This document shows, piece after piece, positions 1 to 10,401 of a DNA stretch of 64,000 nucleotides (positions within the stretch are counted from its first letter, which is position 1; every line of letters begins with the position of its first letter). The DNA lies in NCBI GenBank assembly GCA_016125035.1, contig WGMN01000008.1, forward strand, positions 39,750 to 103,749, written 5' to 3'. Source of the stretch: Pseudomonadota bacterium. Lineage in GTDB: Bacteria; Pseudomonadota; Alphaproteobacteria; UBA2136; UBA6156. The position numbers and the translations under genes were made by a program. Below the pieces are notes generated by a model. That model had not been told where the DNA came from, did not search any database, and saw only the letters and a list, made by a program, of their open reading frames with translations.

Positions 1-539
<539 letters not shown>

Positions 540-549
540 TTACCACAAA

Positions 550-577
550 CAACAAGGGCTCCGAAGAGCCCTTGTTG
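550..577. terminator. palindromic terminator-like hairpin between rpmA and obg
   Basis: CAACAAGGGCTCCGAAGAGCCCTTGTTG palindrome. Confidence 0.6.
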
Positions 578-612
578 AATTCGCCTCCTCCCCGAGGGAA
601 CAGCTGTATGCC

Positions 613-867
613 TTACTGCGGCAAAACATTCACAAACCGGCGGTTCTTGTAGCCGGTTGAAAAATTCACCACCCCGTCGATCAGCGAGAACAACGTGTGA
701 TCGCGGCCCATGCCCACGTTGGCGCCCGGGTGATACTCGGTGCCACGCTGGCGGATGATGATGTTGCCGGCGATGGCCTGTTGGCCGCCGTACAGCTTCA
801 CACCCAACCGGCGGCCGGCGCTGTCGCGTCCGTTACGGCTGGAACCACCTGCTTTTTTGTGTGCCAT
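613..867 (-). CDS. rpmA: 50S ribosomal protein L27
   Basis: [29 protein letters not shown]... Confidence 0.98.
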   Translation of the reverse strand: MAHKKAGGSSRNGRDSAGRRLGVKLYGGQQAIAGNIIIRQRGTEYHPGANVGMGRDHTLFSLIDGVVNFSTGYKNRRFVNVLPQ

Positions 868-893
868 GGTCTACGCTTTCCTTAAATATTCAA

Positions 894-1211
894 TTATTTC
901 GCGGCTTCGATGCCGGTGATCTTAATCACCGTCATCGGCTGGCGGTGGCCCATCTTGCGGCGGCTGTTCTGGCGCCGACGCTTCTTAAAGGAGATGATCT
1001 TCGGCCCCTTGAACTGGTCCACCACCTCGGCGGTCACCTTGGCGCCCTTCAACAGCGGGCTGCCCACGGAAATCTTCTCACCGTCGGCCAGCAACAGCAC
1101 CTGCTCCAGGCTCACCTTGCTACCCTTGTCACCGCTTTGTTTTTCAACGGTAATTTGGTCGCCCTTGGCCACCTTCAGCTGCTTGCCGCCGCACATTACA
1201 ATCGCGTACAT
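894..1211 (-). CDS. rplU: 50S ribosomal protein L21
   Basis: MYAIVMCGGKQLKVAKGDQITVEK... FKKRRRQNSRRKMGHRQ. Confidence 0.97.
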   Translation of the reverse strand: MYAIVMCGGKQLKVAKGDQITVEKQSGDKGSKVSLEQVLLLADGEKISVGSPLLKGAKVTAEVVDQFKGPKIISFKKRRRQNSRRKMGHRQPMTVIKITGIEAAK

Positions 1212-1390
1212 GGCCGTTAATCCTCAATTCAATCGTTTCGCCCCACAACGGGGGCCACTGCGGCCTTCTAAACACGCCTGCCCTTTCTGTCAACACCTTT
1301 CACCCCTTTTTTCTCCCTGTCAGCCACGGGTCAGCCTATACTTCCGGGGCCCTCTATAAAGAATCAAGGGAAGGAGGTCGCGCCCACGCC

Positions 1391-1723
1391 ATGATATTCA
1401 AACTCATCAATTACACCGTGATGGGTATCGCCGTATTCTACGCGGCTGAAGGCGTTGGCCTGATCGAAAAAGGTAAATATTTTCCAACACTTCCCCGGCT
1501 CGAGTCCTCCGCCTCCGACCCTATGGCCTGGCTCGGGGCCGCCCAATGGGGCTTTTCGCAGTTGGGCACCCTGGCTTCCAGCCGCGGCGCCGATTTCAGT
1601 ACCGGCTCCGTCGCGGGCATCACCGGCAAAGGCTTCAATTCCAGCACCTTGCAAAGCTATGCCGAGCGCCTCTCCGCCCAGCGCGGCAACACCGCCCGCC
1701 TTCTCTCCGCTTACTATAAATAA
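1391..1723 (+). CDS. hypothetical protein (110 aa)
   Basis: Intact ORF with hydrophobic N-terminus, in a gap between reverse-strand genes. Confidence 0.6.
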   Translation: MIFKLINYTVMGIAVFYAAEGVGLIEKGKYFPTLPRLESSASDPMAWLGAAQWGFSQLGTLASSRGADFSTGSVAGITGKGFNSSTLQSYAERLSAQRGNTARLLSAYYK

Positions 1724-1736
1724 ACCAATAACTTAA

Positions 1737-2672
1737 TTAGTTGCGCACGGCGTATTGCTTACGCCCGGCAGGCTCATGGTAAATGCGCACCAGCAGCTCG
1801 GCCAGCACCCCCATGCCCAGCAGCTGCACACCCATTAAAATCAGCATTACCGCCAGCATCAGCAACGGCCTGCCGCCAATATTATCCCCAAACAGTTTCA
1901 ACACCACCAGGTAGGCGGCAAACAGCCCACCCGGCACCAGGCACACCAACCCGGCATAGCCAAAAAAATGCAGCGGCCGGTGCAAAAACTTCTGGAAGAA
2001 ATACAACTGGATAATATCCAGCATCACACGCACGGTCTTATCAATGCCGTACTTGCTGCTGCCAAATTGGCGCGCATGGTGGCGCACTTCCATCTCTTCC
2101 ACCTTGGCACCGTACTGCGCCGCCACCACGGGAATAAACCGGTGCAACTCACCGTAAATCTTCAATTCACTCAACATATCGGCACGGTAGGCCTTCAGGC
2201 TGCACCCCAGGTCGTGCAGCTTCAGGCCCGAGAGCTTGGCGATCAACCTGTTGGCCACCCTGCTGGGGAAGTTGCTGGTCACCGCATTGTCCTTGCGGTT
2301 CTTGCGCCAGCCAGAAACAATATCCGCCCCGGTCTCCTCCATGCGCGCAATCAACGCCGGAATATCCTGCGGGTCGTTCTGCAAATCGCCATCCATGGTC
2401 ACCACAATGGCGCCCTGGGCGGTGTCAAACCCTGCCTGCATGGCGGTGGCCTGGCCGTAGTTGCGGCGCAACGCCACCACGCGCAGTTCCTTGTACTTTT
2501 TGGCCAATTTGGCCAGCACCTGCGGGGTGGCATCGCGGCTGCCGTCATCCACCACCACCATTTCCCAACTCTTGCCGCTGGCGCGCATCACTTCGGCCAC
2601 CTTTTCCACCAGCAGCGGCACGCTTTCTTCCTCGTTAAACAGCGGCACCACCACGCTCACATCCAAGCTCAT
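1737..2672 (-). CDS. family 2 glycosyltransferase, DPM1/ArnC-like with C-terminal TM helices
   Basis: VSVVVPLFNEEESVPLLVEKV...VVDDGSRDAT...MDGDLQNDPQDIP. Confidence 0.92.
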   Translation of the reverse strand: MSLDVSVVVPLFNEEESVPLLVEKVAEVMRASGKSWEMVVVDDGSRDATPQVLAKLAKKYKELRVVALRRNYGQATAMQAGFDTAQGAIVVTMDGDLQNDPQDIPALIARMEETGADIVSGWRKNRKDNAVTSNFPSRVANRLIAKLSGLKLHDLGCSLKAYRADMLSELKIYGELHRFIPVVAAQYGAKVEEMEVRHHARQFGSSKYGIDKTVRVMLDIIQLYFFQKFLHRPLHFFGYAGLVCLVPGGLFAAYLVVLKLFGDNIGGRPLLMLAVMLILMGVQLLGMGVLAELLVRIYHEPAGRKQYAVRN

Positions 2673-2722
2673 CTAAAAATCCCTTATGTTGCCAAAACTT
2701 ATGCCGCCAACCGCCACCGCTG

Positions 2723-4528
2723 TCAACGCACCGGCACATTCACCGCATCGGCCTGCCCCACCATCAGCAGGCAGTACCCACCATCGCAGTCTTCTGCCAA
2801 AATCACCCCCCGCGCCGCCGCCAGCTCGCTGCGTATCCCGGCCACTTCCGTCACTTTGGTCAGCACCAGCACATCCACGCCGCCATGCAGATAATCCGGC
2901 AGCTGCAAAGGCTTTTCCAGCTTCACGAACGGCCGTTCATCAATGTACAGCACGCTGGGCTTGTGCACCCCAAGGTGGATCACCGGCACCGCCCGCGGAT
3001 ACCCCTCAATCTTCAGCGCCAGCCGCGCCAGCGGCGCCTGGCTATAGGCCCACACCACCGGCACCACGCCCCACACGATCACTCCCAGACATAGCGCCCA
3101 CACACCCGCCAGCGCGGGTAACGCGCCGCGCACATTGTTAAGCGTGGCCACCAGCAGCGGCACGGCCAGCAACAACAATACCCCCGCCAGCGGCACGGCA
3201 TGGCCCAGCATCACCGGCTGCTGCAATACGGCAAAGGCCAGCGCATCTTTGGGCGGCCATTTAAAGTCCAGCGCTACCTGCAACCACCCCAGCCAACCGT
3301 GCAAAGTGGTGCCGCGCAGCCCCTCCAACAGGGGGTTGGCCACCAGCGCCAACCCGGCCATCAACAGGCCTATAAGCGCCGCCATGCCCACCAGCCAGCC
3401 GGGCATGCGTCCGCGCGGCACACGCGTCAGCCACCACCCCACCAGCACCGCCAACGCCGGGTAGGCGGGCACAATGTAATGGGCCAGCTTGGTCTGGCTA
3501 AGGCTGAAGAACACCACATAAAACACCGCCCATATCGCACACAACGGCGGCAACGCGCGCACCACATCCTTGCCACCCAGGTTGCGCCACCAGTTGCGCA
3601 AACCATCGCGCAAGGCCACCGGCACCACACTCACCCAGGGGAAGAACCCCAGCGCCAACACCAGCACGTAGTAAAAATAGCTGTTGCTCTGGGTGTTACT
3701 CAATCCTCCGGCATAGCGCCCCACGTTCTGCACCACAAAAAATTCATAAAAGAACGCCCCCCCATGCGCGCGCACCAAAAGCAACGCCCATGGCACCACA
3801 ATCGCCGCTGCCACCAGCATGCTTTCCGCCACGGCAAAGGCCTTCCACACCTCGCGCTTTTCGCGCCGCGCCGCCAGCACCAGCAGCGCCACCACGGCGG
3901 CGGGCACCCACGCCACCGGCCCCTTGGCCAAAAAGCCCAACGCCGCCAACGCGCCGGTCATCCACCCGCGCCACCACGGCAACTTGCGCTTGCCACGCAC
4001 TCCTTTGGGCGCAAACAACAGGTAGATCAGCCACAAAACCAACGCCAGACTAAAAAAGTTAAGCACTCCATCCGCGGTGGCCGCGCGCCCCTCCACCAAA
4101 AAGCTCAGGTTCAGCGCCAACGCGGCGCTGGCCGCCAATGCCCACATCCTGTCGCCGGTCATGCGCCACAGCCATAAACCCAGCAGCAGCACGCACCCCA
4201 ACGCGGCAAGCGCACTGGGCAGCCGTGCGGCATAAAGCGAGCCCTCGCCAAGCCACGCCATCGCCGCATCCTGCAACCAGTAAATCAGCGGCGGCTTGTG
4301 GTAACGCGGCTCACCATTGTAGGTGGGCATCGCCAGGGCCGAGATCCCCTCGCTATGGTGCGCCCGCATCTCAATGGTGGCCTGGGTGAATATCGCCTCA
4401 TCCACGTCAAACAAACCATAACGGTCGTGCCCGGCCAGGTATATCCAGCCGCACAGCAGCGCCAAACCCACCGCCAGCAGCAAGCTTCTGCGCTGCACCT
4501 CACCCAACTCGCGCCACCAACCGGTCAT
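2723..4528 (-). CDS. ArnT/PMT-like polyprenyl-phosphate-sugar glycosyltransferase
   Basis: GLFDVDEAIFTQATIEM... RYHKPPLIYWLQ; many TM helices. Confidence 0.88.
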   Translation of the reverse strand: MTGWWRELGEVQRRSLLLAVGLALLCGWIYLAGHDRYGLFDVDEAIFTQATIEMRAHHSEGISALAMPTYNGEPRYHKPPLIYWLQDAAMAWLGEGSLYAARLPSALAALGCVLLLGLWLWRMTGDRMWALAASAALALNLSFLVEGRAATADGVLNFFSLALVLWLIYLLFAPKGVRGKRKLPWWRGWMTGALAALGFLAKGPVAWVPAAVVALLVLAARREKREVWKAFAVAESMLVAAAIVVPWALLLVRAHGGAFFYEFFVVQNVGRYAGGLSNTQSNSYFYYVLVLALGFFPWVSVVPVALRDGLRNWWRNLGGKDVVRALPPLCAIWAVFYVVFFSLSQTKLAHYIVPAYPALAVLVGWWLTRVPRGRMPGWLVGMAALIGLLMAGLALVANPLLEGLRGTTLHGWLGWLQVALDFKWPPKDALAFAVLQQPVMLGHAVPLAGVLLLLAVPLLVATLNNVRGALPALAGVWALCLGVIVWGVVPVVWAYSQAPLARLALKIEGYPRAVPVIHLGVHKPSVLYIDERPFVKLEKPLQLPDYLHGGVDVLVLTKVTEVAGIRSELAAARGVILAEDCDGGYCLLMVGQADAVNVPVR

Positions 4529-5304
4529 GCCTTCACCTTTTTCCCATAAGTCTGTTTCTCAAGGCCCATGGCTTGCCACAAAGCCAGGGCCACGGCGGCA
4601 CCCAGGCCAGCCCCAGCCACCACATCACCTAAATAATGCGGCGTCACCGATAAAAACCTGCTCACGCTCAACACCACCGCAGCGCTCCACAACACCCAAC
4701 GCCAGCGCGGAAAAGCCAACCCCAACCACACCGCCAATACCCACACACTGGCGCTGTGGCCACTGGGCATGCTCCACCAACTTGCATGCATGCCAAAGGG
4801 GTGGGCGGTGTAGGGGTCGGCACCGTTAAACAAAATCTCTTTGGGCCGCGGCCGCCCGATAATAACTTTAAGCACAATCTGCGCCAAACCTGTCAACGCC
4901 AGGGCGGGTATCGCCGCCAACACCATCCGCGGCCCGCGCTTCACGCCCTGCCAGCGCAAAGCCCAACGCCACTTGCCGCGCAACCATAACAACACCTGCT
5001 CACCAATGCCCACCAGCACGCGCGCCACAAACGCCACGGCGGGCTCGCGGCTTTTGCCGCGCCCCATGCAAGCCCACCCCAGGCCACCCAGCACACAGGC
5101 CCACAACAACGTGCGGCCCAGCGCCAGCCACCCCAGCACGCGCATCACACCGTTAAAATGTTGATTGTAATCAAGCCACAAACGCTGCTGCAAGGCCACA
5201 TCCAGGCCACTTCCCCACAACGCAAAACCCACCACCAGCCCTCCGGCCAGCACACTTAACGGAAGCACAAACCCACGCAAATCCATACTCCTGCTTATAC
5301 CCAT
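4525..5304 (-). CDS. PAP2-family membrane phosphatase
   Basis: KVIIGRPRPKE ... SMPSGHSAS ... SVTPHYLGDVVAG signature. Confidence 0.88.
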   Translation of the reverse strand: MGISRSMDLRGFVLPLSVLAGGLVVGFALWGSGLDVALQQRLWLDYNQHFNGVMRVLGWLALGRTLLWACVLGGLGWACMGRGKSREPAVAFVARVLVGIGEQVLLWLRGKWRWALRWQGVKRGPRMVLAAIPALALTGLAQIVLKVIIGRPRPKEILFNGADPYTAHPFGMHASWWSMPSGHSASVWVLAVWLGLAFPRWRWVLWSAAVVLSVSRFLSVTPHYLGDVVAGAGLGAAVALALWQAMGLEKQTYGKKVKA

Positions 5305-5330
5305 TTCTTCGCGCGCGGGCCACCTCCATC

Positions 5331-5351
5331 TAACTTCTAACTTCTAACTTC
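5331..5351. repeat. heptamer array (TAACTTC)x3
   Basis: taacttctaacttctaacttc in the divergent PAP2/ABC promoter gap. Confidence 0.9.
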
Positions 5352-5390
5352 TTCGCCACAATGCTATAACCCCTGCCTGAAAACCACACC

Positions 5391-7148
5391 ATGAGCACAC
5401 CCACCTCCCTCAACGCCACCTGGCCCATGCTCCAGCGCATCGCGCGGCACTACCTGTGGGCCCATAAGAAGGACCTCACCTGGGCGGGCATGGCCATGCT
5501 CATCATCGCCGCCGCACTGGCCATGCAGGCGCGGCTCATCCAGCCGCTTTTCGACAACGGCCTCATCCAGGGCAAGATCGGCGTTATCAACACGGTCATT
5601 TTCGTCATCGTGGCACTCACCGTCATCCGCGGCGTGGCCAGCTACTACCAGCTTTACTTCATGGAGGCGGTGGGCCAGCGCATCATCGCCCAACTGCAAG
5701 AGCAAATGTACGCCCGCACCCTCGCGCAATCCCTGGGCTTCTTCGCGGTGCACCCCAGCGGCACGCTGACCAGCCGCTTTATATCAGACCTGCAACGCCT
5801 CAAATACGCCGTCACGCAAATCTTCAATTCCGGCCTGCGCGATTTCGGCACCGTGCTCGGCCTGTTCACCAACATGCTGGTGCAAGACGCACGGCTCACC
5901 CTCTTCACCCTGCTCATCGTGCCGGCCACCATCGTGCCCATCCGCCGCTTCGGCCGCCTCACCCGCAAATACTCGCGGGTCAACCAGGAAAGCACCGCCC
6001 GCCTCGCCCACCACCTCAGCCAAACGCTGCAACACATCCGCCAGGTGCAATCCTATGCACAGGAAGGCCACGAGCAACGCCGCATGCACGGCCGCATCAT
6101 GGAGGTGCTCACCTCCACCCTCAAAGCGGTAAGCATCCGCGCCATGTCCTCTCCGGTGGTAGAGCTCATCGGCACAGTGGCCATCGCCGGCATCATGCTC
6201 TATGCCGGGCAACGCATTGCCTCGGGCACGCTCACGCCGGGGGCCTTTGCCAGCTTCATGGCCAGCCTGGTCATGCTCTCACGCCCGCTCAAGGGCCTCA
6301 CCAACCTCAACAACAACCTGCAAGAGGGCCTGGCCGCCGCCCAACGCGCCTTCGAGCTCATCGACGCCCCCATCGACCTCACCGACGCCCCCCACGCCAA
6401 ACCGCTCACCATCAAATCCGCCGCCATCAACTTCAAGGGCGCCACCCTCACCTACCCAGACGGCACCGTGGCGCTCAAAAACCTCACCCTCTCCATTCCC
6501 GCCGGGCACACCGTGGCCATCGTCGGCCCTTCGGGCTCGGGCAAAACCTCGCTGCTCAACCTCATCCCACGCTTCTACCACCTCTCCGGCGGCAACCTCT
6601 CCGTGGGCGGGCATGATATCGAGTCCGTCACCCTCAAATCGCTGCGCCGCAACATCGCGCTGGTCACGCAAGACGTCGCCATTTTCGATGACACCATTGC
6701 CGCCAACATCGCCTACGGCAATCCCAAAGCCCCCTCCTCGCTTATCGAGAAAGCCGCCAAAGCCGCCTCGGCGCACGGCTTCATCACCAACCTGCCGCAG
6801 GGCTACGCCACCATGCTGGGCGAGAACGGCCTCAAGCTCTCCGGCGGCCAGCGCCAACGCCTGGCCATCGCCCGCGCCATTTTGAAGGACGCCCCCATCC
6901 TGCTGCTCGACGAAGCCACCGCCTCGCTGGACACCGCCAGCGAGAAAGAGGTGCAAAAAGCGCTGGAAACCCTCAGCCAAAACCGCACCACGCTCATCGT
7001 CGCCCACCGCCTGTCCACCATCACCCACGCCCACACCATCGTGGTGCTGGCCGAGGGCGAAATCGCCGAAAAAGGCACCCACGCCCAACTGCTCAAAAAG
7101 AAGGGCCTCTACCACAAACTCTGGTCCATGCAGGCCCAGACGGAATAG
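5391..7148 (+). CDS. msbA: MsbA-like lipid ABC transporter, fused TM and ATPase
   Basis: GPSGSGKTSLLNLIPRFY, LSGGQRQRLAIARA, LLLDEATASLD. Confidence 0.9.
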   Translation: MSTPTSLNATWPMLQRIARHYLWAHKKDLTWAGMAMLIIAAALAMQARLIQPLFDNGLIQGKIGVINTVIFVIVALTVIRGVASYYQLYFMEAVGQRIIAQLQEQMYARTLAQSLGFFAVHPSGTLTSRFISDLQRLKYAVTQIFNSGLRDFGTVLGLFTNMLVQDARLTLFTLLIVPATIVPIRRFGRLTRKYSRVNQESTARLAHHLSQTLQHIRQVQSYAQEGHEQRRMHGRIMEVLTSTLKAVSIRAMSSPVVELIGTVAIAGIMLYAGQRIASGTLTPGAFASFMASLVMLSRPLKGLTNLNNNLQEGLAAAQRAFELIDAPIDLTDAPHAKPLTIKSAAINFKGATLTYPDGTVALKNLTLSIPAGHTVAIVGPSGSGKTSLLNLIPRFYHLSGGNLSVGGHDIESVTLKSLRRNIALVTQDVAIFDDTIAANIAYGNPKAPSSLIEKAAKAASAHGFITNLPQGYATMLGENGLKLSGGQRQRLAIARAILKDAPILLLDEATASLDTASEKEVQKALETLSQNRTTLIVAHRLSTITHAHTIVVLAEGEIAEKGTHAQLLKKKGLYHKLWSMQAQTE

Positions 7149-7266
7149 CCACTGTTGCAAACCCCCCTCACCCCACCCGCCATCCTTCCCAAACCCATTG
7201 CCTAACAAAATCAACAGCGTAAAATCCCCGCCAACCTTCACAACCCAATAAAAAGGACTCTCCCCC

Positions 7267-7875
7267 ATGGCTCCCAAGAAAAAAGCCGTCCGCCGCCCCG
7301 CTAAGGCCAAGGCCCCCGCGCGCGCTGCCGCCAAACCCGCGCCCAAAGCCGCCATCAAACCTGTCGCCAAGCCCATGCCCAAAGCCAGCAAGCCTGCCAT
7401 GCCCATGGGCATGTCCTGCTGCACGCCCGACCATACGGAATTCTGCGCCACCGCGCCTTGCGGCTGCCCGCTGTTTGGCATTATGTCCACCAAGGCCTTC
7501 TGGGCGTCCACGGTGCTGGCCTTCGTGGTCGTTTTTGTGTTCGACCTCTGGGCCCGCGCCCTGCTGATGGGCGGCCTGCCCCCCAAACCGCTGATGCTCC
7601 TCGACATGGTCGTCGTCGGCCAACTGGTGCTGGCCATGCTCTACACCGCGCTCATCCTGCTCATGGGCCGCACTGCCAGCTGGTGGGGCGGTTTCATCAC
7701 CGGCGCGCTCGCCGCCGCGCCTTCGGTGGTTCCCTTCCTGTTCTACCCGCACCTGGGCATCGCCATCCCCATGATGATGCTGCTCACCCCCGTGCTGCTC
7801 ACCCTGGCCAAGGGTGGCCTGGTGGGCCTGGCGGTCACCGCCGTCACCCGCTGCAAGGGCTGCCGCGGCAAGTAA
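7267..7875 (+). CDS. hypothetical membrane protein with Lys/Ala/Pro-rich N-terminal tail and Cys cluster
   Basis: MAPKKKAVRRPAKAKAPARAAAKPAPKAA... SCCTPDHTEFCATAPCGCP then TM segments. Confidence 0.75.
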   Translation: MAPKKKAVRRPAKAKAPARAAAKPAPKAAIKPVAKPMPKASKPAMPMGMSCCTPDHTEFCATAPCGCPLFGIMSTKAFWASTVLAFVVVFVFDLWARALLMGGLPPKPLMLLDMVVVGQLVLAMLYTALILLMGRTASWWGGFITGALAAAPSVVPFLFYPHLGIAIPMMMLLTPVLLTLAKGGLVGLAVTAVTRCKGCRGK

Positions 7876-7887
7876 CGTGGCGCCCGC

Positions 7888-7918
7888 CAAAAAGCCCCGC
7901 CTGTGGTGGGGCTTTTTG
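7888..7918. terminator. rho-independent terminator
   Basis: AAAAAGCCCCGCCTGTGGTGGGGCTTTTTGC. Confidence 0.85.
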
Positions 7919-7943
7919 CTGCACTGTGCTACATTCCCCTCCC

Positions 7944-8597
7944 ATGAAGCGCGCCCTCCGCCACCCCGCCACCCAGCGCCTGCTGGTGCATCTGCTCACC
8001 TTTTATGGCCGGCTGGTGCTGGCCACCTGCCGCACGCGCCTGGCCACCCCCTTGCCGCCGCAGCTCACCACCGCCCCGGCCCTGCTGGCCCTCTGGCACC
8101 AGCACATCGTCGCCGTGCCACCGCTCACCCGTCCTTCCGGGCGCCCGCTGCTGGTGATGATGTCCCCCAGCCGCGACGGCCGCCTGATGCGCGCGATCGC
8201 CGCCAACTTCGGCATCGGCGCGGTGGCGGGCAGCTCGCACCGCGGCGGCTTTACGGCGGTGCGCCAGCTTATCCGCGCCACGCGCCCGGCGCGCGGGCAA
8301 ACCGCGCCGCACCTGCTCATCACGCCGGATGGCCCGCGCGGCCCCGCGCGCAAGGCCAAACCCGGCGCCACGGAAATTGCCCGCCTCACCAACCTGCCGC
8401 TCATTCCCATGGGGGCCTGGGCACGCCCGGCGTTCACCATCAATTCGTGGGATAGCTTCCGCCTGCCGCTGCCCTTTGCCACCATCACCGTGGCTTACGG
8501 GGCGCCGATGCAACACCCCACGCCGCAACAACTCACCAAAGCGCTCAATGCGCTTACCGCAAAGGCACAAGCGGCCGCGGGCGCTTGCCAAGGCTAG
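7944..8597 (+). CDS. DUF374 lysophospholipid acyltransferase-like protein
   Basis: LWHQHIVAVPPL...SPSRDGRLM...AGSSHRGGFTAV...ITPDGPRGPARKAKPG. Confidence 0.9.
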   Translation: MKRALRHPATQRLLVHLLTFYGRLVLATCRTRLATPLPPQLTTAPALLALWHQHIVAVPPLTRPSGRPLLVMMSPSRDGRLMRAIAANFGIGAVAGSSHRGGFTAVRQLIRATRPARGQTAPHLLITPDGPRGPARKAKPGATEIARLTNLPLIPMGAWARPAFTINSWDSFRLPLPFATITVAYGAPMQHPTPQQLTKALNALTAKAQAAAGACQG

Positions 8598-8621
8598 GCC
8601 GCGCTTCTACGTTACCCCACC

Positions 8622-9893
8622 ATGTCATTGCTTCTCTACCGCCTCATCAAAGCCGTCCTGTCGCCGGTCATCTTCCTGCTCATGGCCTGGCGCATCTTCC
8701 GCGGGCGGGAGGACCGGGAAAGTTTCTCCCAGCGCCTCGGCCAAGCCGATTACCCGCGCCCGTCGGGCAGCCTGGTGTGGCTGCACGGCGCCAGCGTGGG
8801 AGAGGTCGTCAGCCTGGTGCCCGTGCTGCGCGAGCTTCGCCGCCGCGCGCCGCACCTGGCGCTGCTGCTCACCACCGGCACCACCAACGGCCATAAAATG
8901 CTGGAGAGGCACGTGCCGCACCTCACTGGCACCGGCCCGGCGTTTATCCAGTACGTGCCGCTGGATACCAAATCCGCCACCACCAACTTCTTTAAACACT
9001 GGAAGCCCGACCTCAGTGTGTTCGTGGAAAGCGAGTTCTGGCCGGAGCTTCTCTCCAAGGCCCCGCGGCCGGTGCTGCTCAACGGCCGCGTCTCCAACCG
9101 CTCGTGGCCGCGCTACCGCCGCTGGGGCTGGTTCTTCCGCCCGTTCATCCGCCGTTTTGTGCTGGCGCTGGCACAAAGCAAGCGCGACGCCGAGCGCATC
9201 GGCGCGCTGGGCGCCCCCAAGGTGCAAATCGGCGGCAACCTCAAGTTCGACGCCGACCCTCTGCCGTTTGATCCCACCCAGCTGGAAAAGTTCCAGGCCG
9301 TGCTGGCCGGCCGCCCGGTGCTGGTGGCGGCCTCCACCCACCCGGGAGAGGAAGAGATCGTCGCCCAGCTGCACAACGCACTGAAGGCTTCGGTGCCCGA
9401 TCTCCTCACCGTCATCGTGCCCCGCCACCCGCACCGCGGCACCCAGGCGGCCAATGATGTCGGCCGCCACTGCAAGTCGGTCAAACGCCGCGGGCTGGGC
9501 GAAATGCCGGTGCTCGGCGGCCAGCGCCACACCGATATTTATATCGCCGATACGCTGGGCGAACTCGGCCTGTGGTACCGTCTCGCCACCGTTGCGCTCA
9601 TCGGCGGCAGCCTGGTCAAACACGGCGGCCACAACCCGCTGGAACCCTTAAAACTCGGCATCCCTACCGTCACCGGCCCGCACATGTTCAATTTCCAGGA
9701 TATGGTCCCCGCGCTCACCACCGCCGGGGTGCTCACCATCAGCCCCAACCTGGCCTCCCTCACGCAGGATATCCAGCGCCTGCTCACCAACCCGCACACG
9801 CTGGAGCAGCAAAAAGCCCTGATCCTCCAGCAAATGCCCAAACTCGGCGGCTCAGCCCACCTCGCCGCCTCCCACATCCTCAACTTGCTTTAG
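8622..9893 (+). CDS. waaA: 3-deoxy-D-manno-octulosonic acid (Kdo) transferase
   Basis: WLHGASVGEVVSLVPVL... ESEFWPELL ... GGSLVKHGGHNPLEP. Confidence 0.95.
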   Translation: MSLLLYRLIKAVLSPVIFLLMAWRIFRGREDRESFSQRLGQADYPRPSGSLVWLHGASVGEVVSLVPVLRELRRRAPHLALLLTTGTTNGHKMLERHVPHLTGTGPAFIQYVPLDTKSATTNFFKHWKPDLSVFVESEFWPELLSKAPRPVLLNGRVSNRSWPRYRRWGWFFRPFIRRFVLALAQSKRDAERIGALGAPKVQIGGNLKFDADPLPFDPTQLEKFQAVLAGRPVLVAASTHPGEEEIVAQLHNALKASVPDLLTVIVPRHPHRGTQAANDVGRHCKSVKRRGLGEMPVLGGQRHTDIYIADTLGELGLWYRLATVALIGGSLVKHGGHNPLEPLKLGIPTVTGPHMFNFQDMVPALTTAGVLTISPNLASLTQDIQRLLTNPHTLEQQKALILQQMPKLGGSAHLAASHILNLL

Positions 9894-10010
9894 TTCCCCT
9901 CGCCGCAGCGAATTGCCGCTTGCCGCCACGTCCTTGCCGCCTTTTCGCCGCCCCGCCGCCGCCTTTTGCAGCGTTCGGCAGCGTTTTGCCGCCTGGCGGC
10001 AAACGTCCCA

Positions 10011-10382
10011 TCAGCCCCTTAGCACCCCCGCCGCCTCGCCCAGGCGCAGCAACAGCCCGGCCACGATCAACCCATACGCCAGCCACCCGTAAACCGTTAA
10101 TTTTTCACCAAAAATCAGCCACCCGCACACCAGCGAGGTCACCAGCAACGTGGCATACCACACCGGCACCACCATCGTCAGCGGCGCCCGCGCCACCACC
10201 CACACCAACCCCCCAAACGCACTGCCGTAAAAGAACAAAACGCCACAATAAACCAATATCTTAATAGCACTCCATCCGGCCATCCCCTGCCCCACTTTCA
10301 GCAGCACCGGCGCCAGCGCCCCCGCCACGCCCAGGTACATCATCATCGCCACCGGCGGCATACTCTTTCCCTTTCCGTTCAA
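10011..10382 (-). CDS. small EamA/SMR-like membrane transporter (123 aa)
   Basis: Hydrophobic 4-TM protein with EamA-like C-terminal pattern LVCGWLIFGEKLTVYGWLAYGLIVAGLLL. Confidence 0.65.
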   Translation of the reverse strand: MNGKGKSMPPVAMMMYLGVAGALAPVLLKVGQGMAGWSAIKILVYCGVLFFYGSAFGGLVWVVARAPLTMVVPVWYATLLVTSLVCGWLIFGEKLTVYGWLAYGLIVAGLLLRLGEAAGVLRG

Positions 10383-10401
10383 TCTGTTGTATCATAGTTT
10401 G

